This document shows, piece by piece, positions 40,848 to 49,971 of a DNA stretch of 64,000 nucleotides (its first letter is position 1; each line of letters opens with the position of its first letter). The notes beneath the pieces are model-generated. The model was not told the DNA's origin and ran no database searches. It was given only the letters and a program-made list of their open reading frames with translations. This DNA comes from Nonomuraea rhodomycinica (lineage in GTDB: Bacteria > Actinomycetota > Actinomycetes > Streptosporangiales > Streptosporangiaceae). The DNA lies in assembly GCF_013363995.1 (NCBI RefSeq), contig NZ_JABWGO010000012.1:62001-126000 (forward strand), given 5' to 3'. A program made the translations under genes and the position numbers.

Positions 40848-40902
40848 CCGCCGCAAGGAGAGCCGCGTGACGGCCGCGAGGGGGACCGCATGACCGCGAC
40901 CA
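40834..40902 (+). repeat. Three 23-bp repeats of a translation start with two micro-ORFs
   Basis: Units at 40834-40856, 40857-40879 and 40880-40902 each contain a purine-rich ribosome-binding site, CCGC, then ATGAC or GTGAC. The first two starts (40844 ATG, 40867 GTG) open 8-codon frames (MTAARRAA and MTAARGTA), each ending in a TGA that overlaps the next start. Ribosomes leaving rhaT could pass through them to the permease ATG at 40890. Produced by local tandem duplication of the rhaT-permease junction. Confidence 0.8.
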
Positions 40903-41918
40903 CCGCGCCGCCGGGCCGGGAGGTGGGGGCGCGCGGGGCCCGCGCCCTGGTGGACCTCGTCTTCCGCGCCCGCGAGCTGAGCCTGGTGGCCGCCCTGGCC
41001 GTGCTCGTCGCCGTGACCGCCGGGATCAACGGCAACTTCCTGTCCGGCCAGGGCGTCGAGGACATCCTGCTCAACACCGCGATCCTCGCCCTGCTGGCCG
41101 TCGGCCAGTCGGTCGTGGTGATCACCCGCAACATCGACCTGTCGGTCGGCTCGGTGGTGGGGCTGGTCGCGTTCGTCACCGGCGACGTGCTGGCCCGCGG
41201 CGCCGGCCTCGTGCCCGCCGTGCTGCTCGGCGTCGCCATCGGGGCCGCCTGCGGCCTGGTCAACGGCCTGCTGGTGAGCTTCTGCCGGGTGCCCGCCCTC
41301 GTCGTCACGCTCGGCACGCTGTACGTCATCCAGGGCCTCGACCACTACATCGCCCACGGGCGGCAGATCAACGCCGTGGACCTGCCGCCCGCCCTGCTCG
41401 CGCTGGGCAACGGGGCCGTGCTCGGCGTGCCGTACCTGCCGCTCATCACGCTGGCGGTCATGCTCGCGGTGGGGGCGTACCTGCGCGCCTACCCCAGCGG
41501 CCGCGAGTTCTACGCGATCGGCTCCAGCCCCGAGGCGGCCCGCCTGGCCGGCGTGCCGGTCCGGCGGCGCGTCCTCGCGGCCTACCTGGTCAGCGGGGGG
41601 CTGGCCGGGCTCGCCGGGGTGCTCTGGCTGGCCCGGTTCGGCACGGTCGTCGGCGACTCCGCCAACGGCTGGGAGCTGCTCGTGGTCAGCGCCGTCGTGG
41701 TCGGCGGCGTGGCCATCACCGGAGGCGTCGGCAGCGTGTACGGCGCCGCGCTCGGAGCGCTGCTGCTGACCACGATCGGCAGCGCGCTGGTCGTGCTCCG
41801 GGTCAACCCGTTCTGGCAGCAGGCCATCACCGGCGCGCTGCTGCTGCTGGCCATCAGCGTCGACCGGGTGCTCGCGGTCCGGGTCGCCCGCCTGCTGCGG
41901 AAGGGAGGCCGCCGATGA
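40890..41918 (+). CDS. rhaP: Rhamnose ABC transporter permease 1 (CUT2)
   Basis: 342-residue permease of the BPD_transp_2 family with about ten hydrophobic segments and the signature GQSVVVITRNIDLSVGSVVGL and CGLVNGLLVSFCRVPALVVTLGTL. Together with the second permease, the double ATPase and the binding protein it forms a complete CUT2 importer like RhaSTPQ. Its ATG is the last of three repeated starts, and its stop overlaps the ATG of the second permease. Confidence 0.92.
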   Translation: MTATTAPPGREVGARGARALVDLVFRARELSLVAALAVLVAVTAGINGNFLSGQGVEDILLNTAILALLAVGQSVVVITRNIDLSVGSVVGLVAFVTGDVLARGAGLVPAVLLGVAIGAACGLVNGLLVSFCRVPALVVTLGTLYVIQGLDHYIAHGRQINAVDLPPALLALGNGAVLGVPYLPLITLAVMLAVGAYLRAYPSGREFYAIGSSPEAARLAGVPVRRRVLAAYLVSGGLAGLAGVLWLARFGTVVGDSANGWELLVVSAVVVGGVAITGGVGSVYGAALGALLLTTIGSALVVLRVNPFWQQAITGALLLLAISVDRVLAVRVARLLRKGGRR

Positions 41919-42871
41919 CCCGGGTGCTGCGCTGGGACGTGCTGGTCGGCGCGCTGCTGGTCGCGGTGTTCGCCGCGGGGTCGCTGGCGGTGCCCGGCTT
42001 CGCGACCACCGGCAACCTGTCGTTCGCGCTGGGCGACCTCGGCGAGATCGCGCTCATCGCGCTGGCCATGACCCTGCTCGTGGTGGCCGCCGAGGTGGAC
42101 CTGTCGGTCGCCTCCGTGCTCGGCCTGTCGAGCGCGCTGGTCGGCGCCCTGTGGGACGCCGGCCTGGCCATCGAGACCATCATCCCGCTGGTCGTGCTCG
42201 TCGGCGCGGTGTGCGGCCTGGTCAACGGGCTGCTCGTGACCCGGCTCGGGCTGCCGTCGCTCGCCGTCACGATCGGCACGCTCGCCCTCTACCGGGGCCT
42301 GGCGTACGTGGTGCTCGGCGACAAGGCCGTCGCCCAGTTCCCGCCCGCCTACACCGCGCTCGCCGTGGGCGACGTGCCGGGCACGCCGGTGCCGTACCCG
42401 GTCGCCCTGTTCGCGCTGCTGGCCGTGGTCACCGGCGTCGTCCTGCACGCCACCGGCTTCGGCCGCGCGCTGTACGCCATCGGCGCCCAGGAGCAGGCCG
42501 CGTTCTTCGCCGGCATCCGGGTCAAGCGGATCAAGCTGCTGCTCTTCGTGCTGTCGGGCACCGTCGCCGCGTTCGCCGGCGTGGTCTTCACCCTGCGCTA
42601 CGGCTCGGCCCGCGCCGACAACGGCCTCGGCGTCGAGCTGGCCGTCATCGCGGCCGTGCTGCTCGGCGGCGTCGACTTCGACGGCGGCAAGGGCACCCTC
42701 GGGGGCGTGATCGCCGGCGTCCTGCTCATCGGGCTCCTGCGCAACCTGCTCATGCTCGGCGACGTCTCCACCGAGATCCAGTCGATCGTCACCGGACTCC
42801 TCCTCATCGTGTCGGTGCTCACCCCCCGCCTCGTCTCCCTGGTCAGGCCCGCCCTGAAAGGAACCCCATGA
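41915..42871 (+). CDS. rhaQ: Rhamnose ABC transporter permease 2 (CUT2)
   Basis: 318-residue CUT2 permease: AMTLLVVAAEVDLSVASVLGLSS and CGLVNGLLVTRLGLPSLAVTIGTLALYRGLAYV mark the family. It pairs with the permease before it to make a heterodimeric channel. Coupled by ATGA on both sides. Confidence 0.92.
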   Translation: MTRVLRWDVLVGALLVAVFAAGSLAVPGFATTGNLSFALGDLGEIALIALAMTLLVVAAEVDLSVASVLGLSSALVGALWDAGLAIETIIPLVVLVGAVCGLVNGLLVTRLGLPSLAVTIGTLALYRGLAYVVLGDKAVAQFPPAYTALAVGDVPGTPVPYPVALFALLAVVTGVVLHATGFGRALYAIGAQEQAAFFAGIRVKRIKLLLFVLSGTVAAFAGVVFTLRYGSARADNGLGVELAVIAAVLLGGVDFDGGKGTLGGVIAGVLLIGLLRNLLMLGDVSTEIQSIVTGLLLIVSVLTPRLVSLVRPALKGTP

Positions 42872-43941
42872 CCCCGATGCGCCTCACCGCCGCCGCCACC
42901 CTGCTGTCGCTGGCCGTCGCCGCGTGCGGCGGCACCACCAAGTCGAGCGTCACCTCCGCTCCCGCGCCGGCCCCCGCCTCCTCCTCGGCCGCCGCCAAGG
43001 CCGACCCGAACGCCCCCCTCAAGGAGGGCATGAAGCTGGCGTTCCTCCCCAAGCAGATCAACAACCCGTACGAGACCATCGTCGACAATGCCGGCATCGA
43101 GGCCGCCAAGGAGTTCAAGGGCGAGGCCAAGGAGGTCGGCCCGTCCGACGCGTCCGCCTCCTCCCAGATCTCCTACATCAACACCCTGACCCAGCAGGGC
43201 CACGACGCGATCCTCATCGCCGCCAACGACGCCAACGCCGTGTGCGGGCCCCTCCAGCAGGCCCGCGCCAAGGGCACCAAGGTCGTCTCGTACGACTCCG
43301 ACGCCGCCCCCGAGTGCCGCGACCTGTTCATCAACCAGGCCAGCTCCGAGGAGGTCGGCCGCAGCCAGGTCCGGCTCCTCGCCGACCTGATCGGCAAGAA
43401 GGGCGAGATCGCCATCCTGTCGGCCACGGCCAACGCCACGAACCAGAACACCTGGATCAAGTACATGAAGGACGAGCTGACCAAGCCCGACTACAAGGAC
43501 ATGAAGCTCGTCAAGGTGGCCTACGGCGACGACGACGACCAGAAGTCGTTCACCGAGACCCAGGGCCTGCTCCAGGCGTACCCGAACCTCAAGGGCATCA
43601 TCTCGCCCACCACGGTCGGCGTCTCCGCGGCGGCCCGCTACATCTCCGGCTCCAAGTACAAGGGCAAGATCACGCTGACCGGCCTGGGCACCCCCAACCA
43701 GATGCGGCAGTTCGTCAAGGACGGCACGGTCGAGAAGTTCGCCCTGTGGAACCCCAAGGACCTCGGCTATCTCGCCTCCTACGCGGCGGCGGCCCTGGTC
43801 TCCGGCCAGATCACCGGCGCCCAGGGCGAGACGTTCAAGGCCGGCAAGCTCGGCGAGCGCACGATCGGCGCGAACGGCGAGGTCATCCTCGGCCCGCCGT
43901 TCACCTTCGACGCCGCCAACATCGACCAGTTCGACTTCTAG
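42868..43941 (+). CDS. rhaS: Rhamnose-binding lipoprotein
   Basis: 357-residue extracytoplasmic binding protein of the ribose/rhamnose (Peripla_BP_4) family. Signal peptide with lipobox ending at C18 (AVAAC), then a Ser/Ala/Pro linker, then the ligand fold (MKLAFLPKQINNPYETIVDNAG, ILIAANDANAVC, GLGTPNQMRQFV). AAAGGA precedes the ATG that overlaps the permease stop. High expression is likely, and a strong hairpin follows at 43967-43991. Confidence 0.93.
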   Translation: MTPMRLTAAATLLSLAVAACGGTTKSSVTSAPAPAPASSSAAAKADPNAPLKEGMKLAFLPKQINNPYETIVDNAGIEAAKEFKGEAKEVGPSDASASSQISYINTLTQQGHDAILIAANDANAVCGPLQQARAKGTKVVSYDSDAAPECRDLFINQASSEEVGRSQVRLLADLIGKKGEIAILSATANATNQNTWIKYMKDELTKPDYKDMKLVKVAYGDDDDQKSFTETQGLLQAYPNLKGIISPTTVGVSAAARYISGSKYKGKITLTGLGTPNQMRQFVKDGTVEKFALWNPKDLGYLASYAAAALVSGQITGAQGETFKAGKLGERTIGANGEVILGPPFTFDAANIDQFDF

Positions 43942-43966
43942 CGGCTCCTGCCGGACCGCTCCACCC

Positions 43967-43991
43967 GGTCCCCGCCCGCCCGGCGGGGACC
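43967..43991 (+). terminator. Stem-loop between rhaS and rhaM
   Basis: GGTCCCCGCC (43967-43976) and GGCGGGGACC (43982-43991) form a perfect 10-bp stem with a 5-nt loop, 25 bp after the rhaS stop. No U-tract follows. It probably stabilises the upstream part of the mRNA or ends part of the transcripts, giving more transporter than enzyme. Confidence 0.7.
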
Positions 43992-44038
43992 TCACCACGA
44001 CAAGACCCTACGACGAGACCAGCGAAAGGCGAGGGCCA

Positions 44039-44371
44039 GTGAAGGCGAGCGAAGGCGGCACGCGGCGCGTGTGCTTCCTGCTGAAGGTGCGCGAGGACCG
44101 CCTCGACGAGTACCGCGAGCGGCACAAGGCCGTGTGGCCGGACATGCTGGAGGCCCTGCGGCGGGCCGGGTGGGGCAACTACTCGTTGTTCCTGCGCGAG
44201 GACGGCCTGCTCGTCGGCTACCTGGAGACCGACGACTTCGAGGCCGCCCAGGAGCGGATGGCCGGGACCGAGGTCAACGACCGGTGGCAGGCCGAGATGG
44301 CGCCGTTCTTCGAGGCCGGCCGCGCGGACGAGGCGTTCGCGCCGCTGGAAGAGGTGTTCCACCTTGACTGA
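44039..44371 (+). CDS. rhaM: L-rhamnose mutarotase
   Basis: 110-residue ferredoxin-like protein that interconverts alpha- and beta-L-rhamnose. Family features: VCFLLKVREDRLDEYRERHKAVWPDML with the catalytic His (H29), NYSLFLREDGLLVGYLETDD and the end VNDRWQAEMAPFFE. The GTG start has AGGCGAGGG upstream. Its stop lies 8 bp inside the isomerase gene. Confidence 0.93.
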   Translation: MKASEGGTRRVCFLLKVREDRLDEYRERHKAVWPDMLEALRRAGWGNYSLFLREDGLLVGYLETDDFEAAQERMAGTEVNDRWQAEMAPFFEAGRADEAFAPLEEVFHLD

Positions 44372-45545
44372 GTCAGGACAGAGGGAATCGGGGAAGGCAT
44401 TGATCAAGGAAGAGCTGCGCCGGCAGCGCATCGAGACGCCGTCCTGGGCGTACGGCAACTCCGGCACCAGGTTCAAGGTGTTCGCCCAGCAGGGCGTGCC
44501 GCGCGACCCGTACGAGAAGCTGGCGGACGCCGCGCAGGTGCACCGCCACACGGGCGTCGCGCCGACCGTGGCCCTGCACATCCCCTGGGACAAGGTGGAC
44601 GACTACGCCGACCTGGCCCGGCACGCCTCCGAGCTGGGCGTGGCCATCGGCGCCATCAACTCCAACGTGTTCCAGGACGACGACTACAAGCTGGGCAGCG
44701 TCACCCACCCCGACCCGGCGGTGCGCAAGAAGGCGCTGGGCCACCTGCTGGAGTGCGTGGACATCATGGACCAGACCGGGTCCGACACGCTCAAGCTGTG
44801 GTTCTCCGACGGCACCAACTACCCGGGCCAGGACGACATCCGCGCCCGCCAGGACCGCCTGGCCGAGGCCCTGGCCGCCGTCTACGAGCGGCTGGGCGAG
44901 GGGCAGCGGTTCCTGCTGGAGTACAAGCTGTTCGAGCCGGCCTTCTACATGACCGACCTGCCCGACTGGGGCGCCGCGTACGCCCACTGCCTCAAGCTGG
45001 GCCCGAAGGCGCAGGTCGTCGTCGACACCGGGCACCACGCGCCGGGCACCAACATCGAGTTCATCGTGGCGTTCCTGCTGCGTGAGGGGAAGCTCGGCGG
45101 CTTCGACTTCAACTCCCGCTTCTACGCCGACGACGACCTCATGGTCGGCGCCGCCGACCCGTTCCAGCTCTTCCGGATCATGTACGAGGTGATCCGCGGC
45201 GGCGGCTACACCGGCGAGACCGCGTTCATGCTCGACCAGTGCCACAACATCGAGCCCAAGATCCCCGGCCAGATCCGGTCGGTCATGAACGTGCAGGAGG
45301 CGACCGCCAAGGCCCTCCTCGTGGACCGTGACGCGCTGGCCGCCGCGCAGCGCGAGGGCGACGTGCTCGGCGCCAACGCCGCGCTCATGGACGCCTACAA
45401 CACCGACGTCCGCCCCCTGCTCGCCGAGCTGCGCGAGGAGATGGGGCTGGACCCGGACCCGATGGCCGCCTACGCCAGGTCCGGTTACTTCGAGAAGATC
45501 GCCGCCGAGAGGGTCGGCGGCGCGCAGGCAGGGTGGGGAGCCTGA
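44364..45545 (+). CDS. rhaI: L-rhamnose isomerase
   Basis: 393-residue RhaI-type isomerase (Pseudomonas stutzeri/Bacillus type, not E. coli RhaA) converting L-rhamnose to L-rhamnulose with Mn2+. Conserved residues sit in LWFSDGTNYPGQDD, LLEYKLFEPAF (metal Glu), VVDTGHHAPGTN (Asp/His) and GGFDFNSRFYADDD. TTG start, coupled to rhaM. The stop overlaps the aldolase ATG (TGATG). Confidence 0.93.
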   Translation: MTESGQRESGKALIKEELRRQRIETPSWAYGNSGTRFKVFAQQGVPRDPYEKLADAAQVHRHTGVAPTVALHIPWDKVDDYADLARHASELGVAIGAINSNVFQDDDYKLGSVTHPDPAVRKKALGHLLECVDIMDQTGSDTLKLWFSDGTNYPGQDDIRARQDRLAEALAAVYERLGEGQRFLLEYKLFEPAFYMTDLPDWGAAYAHCLKLGPKAQVVVDTGHHAPGTNIEFIVAFLLREGKLGGFDFNSRFYADDDLMVGAADPFQLFRIMYEVIRGGGYTGETAFMLDQCHNIEPKIPGQIRSVMNVQEATAKALLVDRDALAAAQREGDVLGANAALMDAYNTDVRPLLAELREEMGLDPDPMAAYARSGYFEKIAAERVGGAQAGWGA

Positions 45546-47584
45546 TGCAGGCCGTACAGGAACTGCTCGAACGAGCACACGCGCTGGGCGCCGACCCGCG
45601 CAACACCAACTACGCCGGGGGCAACGCCTCCGCCAAGGGCAGCGAGACCGACCCGGTGACGGGCGAGCAGGTCGAGCTGATGTGGGTGAAGGGGTCCGGG
45701 GGCGACCTCGGCACCCTCACCGCCGCCGGCCTCGCCGTGCTGCGGCTCGACCGGCTGCGCGCGCTGACCGGCGTCTACCCGGGTCCGGAGCGCGAGGACG
45801 AGATGGTCGCCGCCTTCGACTACTGCCTGCACGGCAAGGGCGGCGCCGCGCCGTCCATCGACACCGCCATGCACGGCCTCGTGGACGCCACGCACGTCGA
45901 CCACCTGCACCCCGACTCCGGCATCGCGATCGCCACCGCCGCCGACGGCCCCGAGCTGACCACGCGGATCTTCGGCGACCGGGTCGTGTGGGTGCCCTGG
46001 CGGCGGCCCGGCTTCCAGCTCGGCCTCGACATCGCGGCCATCAAGGAGGCCAACCCGCAGGCCATCGGCTGCGTCCTCGGCGGCCACGGCATCACCGCCT
46101 GGGGCGCCACCAGCGAGGAGTGCCAGGCCAACTCCCTGGAGATCATCCGTACCGCCGAGCGGTACATCGCCGAGCACGGCCGGCCCGACCCGTTCGGCCC
46201 CGTCGTGCACGAGCCGCTGGCCGAGCAGGCCCGCCGCCGCCGCGCCGCCGAGCTGTTCCCGGTGATCCGCGGGCTGGCCAGCACGGACGCCCGCCAGGTG
46301 GGCCACTACACCGACTCGCCCGAGGTGCTCGACTTCCTCGCCCGCGCCGAGCACCCGAGGCTCGCCGCGCTCGGCACGTCCTGCCCGGACCACTTCCTGC
46401 GCACCAAGGTCGCGCCGCTCGTGCTCGACCTCGCGCCGGACGTCCCGCTGGAGGAGGCCGTGGCCCGCCTGCGCGAGCTGCACGCCGCCTACCGCGAGGA
46501 GTACGCCGCCTACTACGCCCGCCACGCCACCCCCGACTCGCCGCCGATGCGCGGCGCCGACCCGGCGATCGTGCTGGTGCCCGGCGTCGGCATGTTCAGC
46601 TTCGGCAAGGACAAGCAGACCGCGCGCGTGGCCGGCGAGTTCTACGTCAACGCCGTCAACGTGATGCGCGGCGCCGAGGCGCTGTCCCGCTACCAGCCGA
46701 TCGACGAGTCGGAGAAGTTCCGCATCGAGTACTGGGAGCTGGAGGAGGCCAAGCTGCGGCGCATGCCCGCGCCCAAGCCGCTGGCCGGCCGGATCGCCCT
46801 GGTCACCGGAGGCGGCTCCGGCATCGGCGCCGCCACCGCGCGCCGCCTGGCCGCCGAGGGCGCGTGCGTGGTCGTCGCCGACCGCGACGTGGCCGCCGCC
46901 GGCAAGGTCGCCGCGGAGCTCGGCGCCAAGGCGCTGCGCCCCGAGGACGTGGCGATCGCCGCCGAGGCCGACGTCACCTCCGAGGAGCAGGTCGCCGAGG
47001 CCGTACGGCAGGCGGTCCTCGCCTTCGGCGGCGTCGACCTGGTCGTCAACAACGCCGGCCTGTCGCTGTCGCGCTCCCTGCTGGAGACCACGCTCGCCGA
47101 CTGGGACCTCCAGCACGACGTCATGGCCCGCGGCTCGTTCCTCGTCTCCCGCGAGGCCGCCCGCGTGCTCGTCGAGCAGGGCATGGGCGGCGACATCATC
47201 TACATCTCCTCGAAGAACTCCGTCTTCGCCGGGCCCAACAACGTCGCCTACGGCGCCGCCAAGGCCGACCAGGCGCACCAGGTGCGGCTGCTCGCCGCCG
47301 AGCTCGGCCAGCACGGCGTGCGCGTGAACGGCATCAACCCCGACGGCGTCGTACGCGGCTCCGGCATCTTCGCCTCCGGCTGGGGCGCCAACCGGGCGGC
47401 CGTGTACGGGGTGGAGGAGGAGCGGCTCGGCGAGTTCTACGCCCAGCGGACGCTGCTCAAGCGGGAGGTGCTGCCCGAGCACGTGGCGGCGGCCGTCTTC
47501 GCGCTGACCGGCGGGGACCTGGCGCAGACCACCGGCCTGCACATCCCGGTCGACGCCGGCGTGGCCGCCGCGTTCCTGCGCTAG
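45545..47584 (+). CDS. rhaD: Bifunctional rhamnulose-1-phosphate aldolase/lactaldehyde dehydrogenase
   Basis: 679 residues with two catalytic domains. The N-terminal class II aldolase/adducin domain (about 1-400) has the zinc histidines in THVDHLHPDSG and LGGHGITAWG and cleaves L-rhamnulose-1-phosphate to dihydroxyacetone phosphate and L-lactaldehyde. The C-terminal SDR domain (about 415-679; TGGGSGIG cofactor loop, NNAG, YGAAK with Tyr and Lys) oxidises lactaldehyde. This fusion is the RhaEW type of Bacillus and actinobacteria. GGGGAG precedes the ATG, which overlaps the rhaI stop. Last gene of the rha operon. Confidence 0.93.
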   Translation: MQAVQELLERAHALGADPRNTNYAGGNASAKGSETDPVTGEQVELMWVKGSGGDLGTLTAAGLAVLRLDRLRALTGVYPGPEREDEMVAAFDYCLHGKGGAAPSIDTAMHGLVDATHVDHLHPDSGIAIATAADGPELTTRIFGDRVVWVPWRRPGFQLGLDIAAIKEANPQAIGCVLGGHGITAWGATSEECQANSLEIIRTAERYIAEHGRPDPFGPVVHEPLAEQARRRRAAELFPVIRGLASTDARQVGHYTDSPEVLDFLARAEHPRLAALGTSCPDHFLRTKVAPLVLDLAPDVPLEEAVARLRELHAAYREEYAAYYARHATPDSPPMRGADPAIVLVPGVGMFSFGKDKQTARVAGEFYVNAVNVMRGAEALSRYQPIDESEKFRIEYWELEEAKLRRMPAPKPLAGRIALVTGGGSGIGAATARRLAAEGACVVVADRDVAAAGKVAAELGAKALRPEDVAIAAEADVTSEEQVAEAVRQAVLAFGGVDLVVNNAGLSLSRSLLETTLADWDLQHDVMARGSFLVSREAARVLVEQGMGGDIIYISSKNSVFAGPNNVAYGAAKADQAHQVRLLAAELGQHGVRVNGINPDGVVRGSGIFASGWGANRAAVYGVEEERLGEFYAQRTLLKREVLPEHVAAAVFALTGGDLAQTTGLHIPVDAGVAAAFLR

Positions 47585-47609
47585 GCGCGCTCATCGGCTC
47601 CTGACGCGC

Positions 47610-47644
47610 GGTGCCGCCGGCGGTCATCCTCCGCCGGCGGCACC
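47610..47644 (+). terminator. Terminator of the rhamnose operon
   Basis: GGTGCCGCCGGCGG (47610-47623) pairs perfectly with CCGCCGGCGGCACC (47631-47644): a 14-bp all-match stem with a 7-nt loop, 26 bp after the rhaD stop, followed by a short pyrimidine stretch. This should efficiently end the rha transcript before the next gene. Confidence 0.85.
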
Positions 47645-47708
47645 GTCTTCCCTCTGTCCCCGCACCCCTGCTACCCCCAGAACCGGCCCCAAACCTCAGG
47701 AGGCAACG

Positions 47709-49124
47709 ATGCCGCTCGAAAGGACCACCGCACCCCGGACCAAGGTCGGGCTCGTCGCCGGTGGGCTCGGCGCGTACTGGCCCCAGTTCCCCGACCTGCT
47801 TCCTCAGCTCAAGCGGTCGTCCGCGCGCGTGTCGGAGCGGATGGGGGAGCTCGGCTGCGAGGTGGTGGACGTCGGCTTCATCTCCGACGCCCAGGAGGGC
47901 GCCGTCGCGGCCGAGCGGCTGCGCGAGGCCGGCTGCGACCTCATCGTCGGCTTCCTCACCACCTACATGACCGCCACGATGCTGCTGCCGGTCGCGCAGC
48001 GCAGCGGCGCGCCGGTGCTGCTCATCAACCTGCAGCCCACCGAGTCCATGGACCACGACACCTTCGACACCGGCCAGTGGCTGGCCTACTGCGGCGCCTG
48101 CCCGCTGCCGGAGATGGCGAACACGTTCACGCGCGCCGGCGTCCCGTTCCGCTCCGTCTCCGGCTACCTGGAGGACCCGCGCGCCTGGGAGCGCATCGAG
48201 CGGTGGGTCAAGGCCGCCGGCGTGCGCGCCGCCCTGCGCAAGGGCCGCCACGGGCTGATGGGCCACCTCTACCCGGGCATGCTGGACGTCTCCACCGACC
48301 TCACGCTCGTGCCGGTCAACTTCGGCGGCCACGTCGAGGTGCTGGAGTTCGACGACCTGCGCGTCCGCGTGGAGAAGGTGGGCGACGCCGAGGTCAAGGA
48401 GCGCATCGGGCTGGCCCGCGAGGTGTTCGAGCTGGCCGACACGGTCGTGCCCGAGGACTTCGAGTGGGCCGCCCGCGTCTCCCTCGGCCTCGACCGGCTG
48501 GTCGAGGACTTCGACCTGGACAGCCTCGCCTACTACCACCGCGGCCTCGACGGCGAGATCCACGAGCGGCTCGGCGCCGGCATGATCCTCGGCGCGTCGC
48601 TGCTCACGGCGCGCGGCGTCCCGGCCGCCGGCGAGTACGAGCTGCGCACCTCCCTCGCGATGCTGATCATGGACCGGCTCGGCGCGGGCGGCTCGTTCAC
48701 CGAGCTGCAGGCGCTGGACTTCCTGCGCGGCCACGTCGAGATGGGCCACGACGGGCCCGCCCACCTGGCCATCAGCGCCCGCCGTCCGCTGCTGCGCGGC
48801 CTCGGCGTCTTCCACGGCAAGCGCGGCTGGGGCGTCTCGGTCGAGTTCGACGTGGCGCACGGGCCGGTGACGGCGTTCGGGCTCATCCAGCGGCGCGACG
48901 GCCGCTTCGCGTTCGTCGCCTCCGAGGGCGTGACCGTGGACGGCCCGCACCTGAAGATCGGCAACACGACGTCGCGGGTGGACTTCGGCCGCGACCCGGG
49001 GGAGTGGACGGACGCCTGGAGCGCCTCCGGCATCTCCCACCACTGGGCGCTCGGCACCGGCCACCGGATCGGCGAGCTGAAGGCGCTGGCGGACCTGATG
49101 GACGTGGAGCTGGTGCAGATCTGA
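47709..49124 (+). CDS. L-arabinose/L-fucose isomerase-like protein
   Basis: 471 residues of the AraA/FucI-like fold. Zinc or manganese ligands are likely in the Glu of SVEFDV and EMGHDG segments and His in SHHWALGTGH; VGLVAGGLGAYWPQFPDL starts the first Rossmann-like domain and GFLTTYMTATMLLPV the second. The family includes many actinobacterial proteins with unproven sugar substrates. GGAGG lies before the ATG. A strong terminator separates it from the rhamnose operon, so it is probably a separate unit for a related sugar. Confidence 0.83.
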   Translation: MPLERTTAPRTKVGLVAGGLGAYWPQFPDLLPQLKRSSARVSERMGELGCEVVDVGFISDAQEGAVAAERLREAGCDLIVGFLTTYMTATMLLPVAQRSGAPVLLINLQPTESMDHDTFDTGQWLAYCGACPLPEMANTFTRAGVPFRSVSGYLEDPRAWERIERWVKAAGVRAALRKGRHGLMGHLYPGMLDVSTDLTLVPVNFGGHVEVLEFDDLRVRVEKVGDAEVKERIGLAREVFELADTVVPEDFEWAARVSLGLDRLVEDFDLDSLAYYHRGLDGEIHERLGAGMILGASLLTARGVPAAGEYELRTSLAMLIMDRLGAGGSFTELQALDFLRGHVEMGHDGPAHLAISARRPLLRGLGVFHGKRGWGVSVEFDVAHGPVTAFGLIQRRDGRFAFVASEGVTVDGPHLKIGNTTSRVDFGRDPGEWTDAWSASGISHHWALGTGHRIGELKALADLMDVELVQI

Positions 49125-49134
49125 GCACGCCGGG

Positions 49135-49165
49135 CGCCCGGCCGCGCGAGGGGAGCGGCCGGGCG
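49135..49165. terminator. Bidirectional terminator between isomerase and chitosanase genes
   Basis: CGCCCGGCCGC (49135-49145) and GCGGCCGGGCG (49155-49165) form a perfect 11-bp stem with a 9-nt loop in the 47-bp convergent gap. It can serve both transcripts. Confidence 0.75.
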
Positions 49166-49171
49166 GCTCCG

Positions 49172-49945
49172 TCACTTCTTGATCGTGTAGCTGTCGCCGT
49201 ACACCTTCCAGGTGAGCGGCGGGTCGAGGTCGAGGTTGCCCTTCCTGAGGAAGACCCGCTGCGCCGTGTCGATGCGGCTGGTGTCCTCGTGGGCCTCCTC
49301 CGCCTTCATGGCCGCCTTGCGGGCGTCCAGGAACGCGTCGAGGTACGTCGTCTCGTCGCCGCCCTGCGCCGGGGGCTTGGCCTTGGCCAGGGCCGACTTG
49401 CGGATGCCGCCGAAGCTCAGCTTGTCGTCGCCGGGCCCGTGCATGACCATGGCGTCGTAGTAGGCGAACTGGCCGAGCGCCCGCAGGCCGTCGCTCTTGG
49501 CCTGCCTGACGGCGGGGTCGAAGTAGACGCGGTCGCGCTCGTCGTTCTGGGCCTGCTGGAAGACGGGGTCCTTGGCCGCGCTCTTCCAGTCCTTGGTGAA
49601 GTTCGGGTCGAGGCCCTTGTGGGAGTCGGTGCCGTCGACCTTGCGCAGCGCCGGGAGGTACTTGGCGAGCACGTTGCCGGGCTTGCGCTGGGTGTAGAGC
49701 TCGACGAGCTGGAGCATGTCGTGCGTGCCGGAGCAGAAGCCGATGATGCCGCCGGTGTAGCCGCGGCCGTCGTCGATGTCCTCGATGTAGCCGTACTGGG
49801 CCTTCCAGTCGAGCGACGAGTTCTCCGCGCTGGACACCAGCTGCATGGCGATGTCCTTCTTGTGCGGATCGGTGAGATCGACGGGCGCCTGCAGGGTCAG
49901 CGCGAGCACGGGCGCCAGGACGGGGGCGAGGAGGGTGCTTAACAC
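49172..49945 (-). CDS. csn: Secreted chitosanase, glycoside hydrolase family 46
   Basis: 257-residue secreted enzyme that hydrolyses beta-1,4 bonds in chitosan with inversion. A short hydrophobic signal peptide (about 1-20) precedes the mature part. The catalytic residues match Streptomyces N174 chitosanase: E41 (VSSAENSSLDW) and D59 (EDIDDGRGYTGG), followed by FCSGTHDM. GTG start with AGGAG 5 nt upstream. A palindromic operator covers the -10 box. It works outside the cell; no chitosan uptake genes are adjacent. Confidence 0.94.
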   Translation of the reverse strand: MLSTLLAPVLAPVLALTLQAPVDLTDPHKKDIAMQLVSSAENSSLDWKAQYGYIEDIDDGRGYTGGIIGFCSGTHDMLQLVELYTQRKPGNVLAKYLPALRKVDGTDSHKGLDPNFTKDWKSAAKDPVFQQAQNDERDRVYFDPAVRQAKSDGLRALGQFAYYDAMVMHGPGDDKLSFGGIRKSALAKAKPPAQGGDETTYLDAFLDARKAAMKAEEAHEDTSRIDTAQRVFLRKGNLDLDPPLTWKVYGDSYTIKK

Positions 49946-49971
49946 ATGAGCTCCTGTGAGCCGGGGGTTGG

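Noticed and set aside
45485..47542. A 685-codon minus-strand open frame opposite rhaD
   Set aside because: Antisense shadow of the bifunctional aldolase gene; no motif and no ribosome-binding site.
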